This document shows positions 5,877 through 8,586 of a DNA stretch of 8,586 bases, piece after piece. The notes beneath the pieces were generated by a model. That model was not told where the DNA came from. It saw nothing but the letters and a program-made list of their open reading frames with translations, and made no database searches. The first letter of the stretch is position 1. Every line of letters starts with the position of its first letter. The stretch is from JBBIVP01 sp037439705 [NCBI: bacterium] (GTDB taxonomy: Bacteria; JBBIVP01): positions 462 to 9,047 of the forward strand of contig JBBIVP010000083.1 in the NCBI GenBank assembly GCA_037439705.1, given 5' to 3'. The position numbers and the translations under genes were made by a program.

Positions 5877-6493
5877 ATCTTTCTCTCACCCATATTATCA
5901 GGAAGAGAATAGGATTCAATCAGAACTTCCTTAAGGTTAAGTTCTTTGAGGCTATTCCTGTAGTATTCGGGTTCCTGGTTTTTTCCGAGCATATATACAA
6001 TCCTTCCATTCTTCTTTGCGTAGGGATATGCAATTTCAAGAAAGGTTTCAGGTGATGCAACCGCCCTCCCTATCACCACATCAACCGTCTCCTTCATTAT
6101 GGAGGAAAAGTTCTTATCATCTGCCCTCTGATGTATTGCCCTTGCGTTTTTGAGGGAAAGAAGCCTTATTATGTGATTCAGAAAGGCAACCCTTTTTTCA
6201 GAAGCCTCAAGCATCACAACCCTTAAAGAGTTTTCAACAATTTTTAAAGGAATGGATGGAAATCCCGCTCCCGCACCTATATCCATCAAAAATGTTCCAC
6301 GTGGAACAATTTTGAGGGCATGAAGGGAATCAACGATATGTTTTATCTCCATTTCTCTTTCATCTTTTATGGATGTGAGGTTTATTTTTTTCGTCCACCT
6401 TTTAAGTTCTGAGAGAAAAATGGAAAATGCTTTTTCTATCTCTTCATTCCATCCGTAGCCTGTGAGAATAAGAAAATCCTTTATATACCTCAA
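5855..6493 (-). CDS. rsmG: 16S rRNA (guanine527-N7)-methyltransferase RsmG (GidB), TTG start
   Basis: RsmG makes m7G527 of 16S rRNA (E. coli numbering) using S-adenosylmethionine; loss in other bacteria gives low-level streptomycin resistance. The SAM-binding motif [13 protein letters not shown] is at 71-83, followed by [12 protein letters not shown] (94-105) and the family's IGRAVA segment (141-146). The frame could start 40 codons earlier at an ATG at 6613, but those codons lie inside mnmG and give a non-conserved Cys/Gly-rich peptide. The TTG at 6493 gives 212 residues, the usual family size (E. coli 207), forms a TTGA overlap with the mnmG stop and has an AAAGGAAG ribosome binding site. 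The gene contains the parS palindrome. By my reading, twelve of its thirteen arginine codons are AGG or AGA; the only CGT is the one inside parS. Confidence 0.95.
   Translation of the reverse strand: MRYIKDFLILTGYGWNEEIEKAFSIFLSELKRWTKKINLTSIKDEREMEIKHIVDSLHALKIVPRGTFLMDIGAGAGFPSIPLKIVENSLRVVMLEASEKRVAFLNHIIRLLSLKNARAIHQRADDKNFSSIMKETVDVVIGRAVASPETFLEIAYPYAKKNGRIVYMLGKNQEPEYYRNSLKELNLKEVLIESYSLPDNMGERKIWVLEKE
6293..6308. other. parS: parS centromere site within rsmG
   Basis: TGTTCCACGTGGAACA is a perfect 16-bp palindrome. It differs at one position from the B. subtilis parS consensus TGTTCCACGTGAAACA, and it lies about 420 bases upstream of parA. It encodes Val-Pro-Arg-Gly-Thr in RsmG. I saw no second copy in this window by eye. 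It should be a ParB-CTP loading site for the ParB encoded here. Confidence 0.92.
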
Positions 6494-8331
6494 GTTCTTT
6501 CTTCCTTTCTTTTTAGATAAACAGAAAGTATATTTAAAACAGCAGGGGTCATTCCTTCCATCTCCATCACCTCTCCTAATGTCTTTGGTCTTCTCCTTTC
6601 CAATTTCTCCCACACCTCCTTCCTCAATCCAGGAATTCCCCTGAATGAGAAGTCATCGGGTATTCTCACTGCTTCCATCTTCTTTATCTTTTCCATCTGC
6701 TCCATTTCTCTTTTTATGTATCCTTCATACTTCATTTCTATCTCCACTTCCTCAACTATATCTTCTCCAAAATTTTTTATGTCCATCGCTTCAAGAACCT
6801 TTAAAAGGCTCACATCGGGTCTCCTTATGAACTCCTTCAATGTCATAGGCTTATTTATGGGAATTCCATTAAAGGAAGGGGGGTAGATTTTCTTTTCATT
6901 CAGAAATTCTCTTAAATCATTTATCCCTTTTACCTTCTTCAAAAACTCATTATATACTTCATCCTTAACAAGTCCAACCTTTCTTCCTATCTCCCTCAAT
7001 CTAAGATCTGCATTATCCTCCCTCAAAAGGAGCCTGAATTCAGCCCTTGATGTGAAAAGCCTGTAGGGTTCGGTCACATCCTTTGTTATGAGGTCATCTA
7101 TCATAACTCCTATGTATGCCCTTGACCTCTCTATTATCACTTCTTCTCCTCCGAGAACCTTCATCGCTGCATTTATGCCCGCTACTATACCCTGTCCACC
7201 TGCCTCTTCATACCCTGATGTTCCATTTATCTGTCCTGCAAGATATAAACCCTCTATTTTTTTTGTTTCAAGGGTGGGCTTTAATTCTGTAGGATGGACA
7301 AAGTCGTACTCAATTGCATAACCCGGTCTCAAAATTTTTACCCTTTCAAGCCCCGGAATTTCTCTCAGCATTTTTATCTGAACATCTACGGGAAGGCTTG
7401 TTGAAACACCATTGGGATAAAACTCAATGGAATCGTATCCTTCAGGCTCAATGAAAACCTGATGCCTCTCCTTTTCAGGAAACTTTACAACCTTATCCTC
7501 AATGGAAGGACAGTACCTTGGTCCTATTCCCTTTATAATCCCTGAATATAAAGGAGACCTGTCAAGGTTTTTCCTTATTATTTCATGAACCCTTTCATTT
7601 GTATAGGTGATATAACAGGGAACCTGTTTTCTTTCTATCTTTCTGGTGCTGAAAGAAAAAGGTTTTGGAGGGTCATCCGGTGGCTGAATCTCCATGGACG
7701 AAAAATCTATTGTTCTTCCATCAAGCCTTGGAGGGGTTCCGGTTTTCAGTCTTCCCATTTTAAATCCAAGTTTTCTCAGAGATTCTGCAAGACCTATTGA
7801 TGGAGGGTCGCCTGCCCTTCCCGCAGGATATCTATTCAATCCAATATGAATGAGTCCGTTGAGAAATGTTCCTGTTGTTACTATCACACACCTTGCCGGA
7901 ATGAAGGCTCCAAAATTTGTAATTATTCCCTTTACCTTTCCGTTTTCAACGCATATTTCCTCTGCAAAACCCTGGAGCAGGGTTAAATTCTTTTCGGACT
8001 CAAGGACCTTTCTCATCCTTTCTCTGTAAGCCTTTCTATCCGCCTGTGCTCTTGATGAACGAACAGCAACCCCCTTTTTTGTATTTATTCTTCTGAACTG
8101 AATCCCTGTATTATCAATGTTTATTGCCATCTCGCCACCCAGGGCATCTATTTCTTTTACAAGATGCCCCTTTGCAACTCCACCTATCGCGGGATTGCAG
8201 GACATCTGGGCTATCTTATCAAGGTCTATGGTTATGAGGAGGGTCTTAACCCCTATCCTTGCGCATGCAAGCGCAGCCTCGCACCCTCCATGTCCACCGC
8301 CTATTACAATTACATCAAATTTCTCTTCCAT
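6490..8331 (-). CDS. mnmG: tRNA uridine-34 5-carboxymethylaminomethyl modification enzyme MnmG (GidA)
   Basis: With its GTPase partner MnmE, this FAD enzyme installs the carboxymethylaminomethyl group on wobble U34 of tRNAs reading two-codon boxes ending in A/G. The 613 residues show the FAD-binding GGGHGG (11-16), [13 protein letters not shown] (44-56, with the conserved Cys45), RLKTGTPPR signature (194-202), [10 protein letters not shown] with Cys274, and the second signature [16 protein letters not shown] (366-381). The [15 protein letters not shown] block (423-437) and the C-terminal helical MnmE-binding region to the end follow. Cys45 and Cys274 correspond to the functionally important E. 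coli Cys47 and Cys277. The ATG at 8331 is chosen because the conserved domain begins three residues later ([12 protein letters not shown]). A TTG at 8409 would add 26 non-conserved residues, and the frame stays open to a stop at 8551-8553. No good ribosome binding site precedes either start. No mnmE lies immediately upstream. It heads the mnmG-rsmG-parA-parB operon. Confidence 0.97.
   Translation of the reverse strand: MEEKFDVIVIGGGHGGCEAALACARIGVKTLLITIDLDKIAQMSCNPAIGGVAKGHLVKEIDALGGEMAINIDNTGIQFRRINTKKGVAVRSSRAQADRKAYRERMRKVLESEKNLTLLQGFAEEICVENGKVKGIITNFGAFIPARCVIVTTGTFLNGLIHIGLNRYPAGRAGDPPSIGLAESLRKLGFKMGRLKTGTPPRLDGRTIDFSSMEIQPPDDPPKPFSFSTRKIERKQVPCYITYTNERVHEIIRKNLDRSPLYSGIIKGIGPRYCPSIEDKVVKFPEKERHQVFIEPEGYDSIEFYPNGVSTSLPVDVQIKMLREIPGLERVKILRPGYAIEYDFVHPTELKPTLETKKIEGLYLAGQINGTSGYEEAGGQGIVAGINAAMKVLGGEEVIIERSRAYIGVMIDDLITKDVTEPYRLFTSRAEFRLLLREDNADLRLREIGRKVGLVKDEVYNEFLKKVKGINDLREFLNEKKIYPPSFNGIPINKPMTLKEFIRRPDVSLLKVLEAMDIKNFGEDIVEEVEIEMKYEGYIKREMEQMEKIKKMEAVRIPDDFSFRGIPGLRKEVWEKLERRRPKTLGEVMEMEGMTPAVLNILSVYLKRKEERT
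6501..6508 (-). promoter_or_regulatory. rsmG ribosome binding site inside mnmG
   Basis: AAAGGAAG on the minus strand ends seven bases before the TTG at 6493. This spacing, together with the TTGA stop/start overlap, decides the rsmG start in favour of the shorter form. Confidence 0.65.
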
Positions 8332-8439
8332 AAGAACTATTTTCCAAAAAATGGGTGAAGAATTCAAATTTTCATTTATTATGCTATTTTTGAACAATTT
8401 CGCTAACAAAACCCTCTCTCTTTCTCGAAAAGTTAAGAT
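8332..8439. other. Divergent intergenic region upstream of mnmG
   Basis: This AT-rich spacer separates mnmG from the putative small plus-strand ORF and must hold or follow the operon promoter. On the minus strand a CATAAT hexamer about 55-60 bases before the mnmG ATG could be a -10 element, with TTGTTA some 20 bases further upstream as a poor -35. The spacing is too long to call a promoter confidently. A pyrimidine-rich run (8412-8426) can pair with the purine-rich run inside the small ORF. Confidence 0.3.
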
Positions 8440-8547
8440 ATGCGCTACATTAAGGAGGGAGAGGGAAGTATTGATGAGCTCGTAGATACAATTTCTTCCA
8501 TACTGGAACAGATGTTTTATATGGGTGGAGAGAACGGTGAAAAGTGA
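8440..8547 (+). CDS. Possible 35-residue small protein divergent from mnmG
   Basis: ATG at 8440 to TGA at 8545-8547 encodes an acidic peptide with a likely amphipathic helix ([17 protein letters not shown]) and a Gly/Glu-rich tail (MGGENGEK). I do not recognise it. An in-frame TAA six bases before the ATG limits the start. No Shine-Dalgarno precedes the ATG, but a strong AAGGAGGG (8452-8459) lies inside the ORF, where it has no good in-frame ATG, GTG or TTG to serve. The minus strand is also open here in the codon-mirrored mnmG frame, so one of the two openings may be an artefact of the other. Nothing is identifiable in the last 39 bases of the window. Confidence 0.33.
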   Translation: MRYIKEGEGSIDELVDTISSILEQMFYMGGENGEK

Positions 8548-8586
8548 GCATTAAAAGGTAATTGTTAAAAATAACCCATCTTTTTC

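Noticed and set aside
6494-6613. A 40-residue N-terminal extension of RsmG starting at ATG 6613
   Set aside because: It lies wholly inside the conserved C-terminal mnmG coding region, encodes a peptide unlike RsmG, and a TTG with a good ribosome binding site and TTGA overlap exists at 6493.
8332-8409. A 26-residue N-terminal extension of MnmG from TTG 8409
   Set aside because: The conserved family start is a few residues before the FAD-binding GGGHGG, and the extra residues are AT-rich and low in similarity to any MnmG I know.
8117-8485. A 122-codon plus-strand ORF over the mnmG start
   Set aside because: It is antisense to the MnmG FAD-binding domain, ends in the spacer, and shows no family features.
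1-8586. Replication origin, tRNA/rRNA genes, CRISPR array or insertion sequence in the window
   Set aside because: By eye I found no cluster of TTATCCACA-like DnaA boxes, no cloverleaf, no spaced direct repeats and no transposase or terminal inverted repeats, although parABS implies the origin is near.

Overview
The window comes from a bacterial chromosome. The mnmG-rsmG-parA-parB order on the minus strand is the classic arrangement next to many bacterial replication origins, and a perfect parS palindrome lies inside rsmG. The lineage cannot be fixed from the sequence. A lipobox-bearing secreted protein, Asp/Asn-rich surface-protein repeats, a DUF763 gene (from memory common in archaea and thermophilic bacteria), Lys/Glu/Ile-rich proteins and strong AGG/AGA use for arginine hint at a thermophilic, deep-branching or deltaproteobacteria-like organism. 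That placement is inference only.

Left part (1-2131, plus strand): the 3' end of a large, probably extracytoplasmic protein carrying a run of EF-hand-type acidic loops at a strict 15-residue period. It overlaps directly (TGATG) with a full DUF763 gene. Middle (2156-3007, minus strand): an AT-rich gene that fuses a minimal nucleotidyltransferase (MntA-type antitoxin) to a HepT/HEPN RNase toxin, two partners normally made by separate genes. Next (3133-4290, plus strand): a lipoprotein with a right-handed beta-helix that looks internally duplicated. It has its own promoter candidate and a strong ribosome binding site. Its last 17 bases overlap the 3' end of parB.

Right part (4274-8331, minus strand): mnmG, rsmG, parA and parB overlap end to end and should be one translationally coupled operon. 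MnmG modifies the tRNA wobble uridine, RsmG methylates 16S rRNA, and ParA/ParB with parS segregate the origin. No mnmE is present beside mnmG. The leader of mnmG faces a possible 35-residue plus-strand ORF near the right edge.

The housekeeping operon is ordinary. The parts most worth following up are the single-chain toxin-antitoxin protein, the parS site with its codon footprint in rsmG, and the unusual coupling of a surface protein to DUF763.
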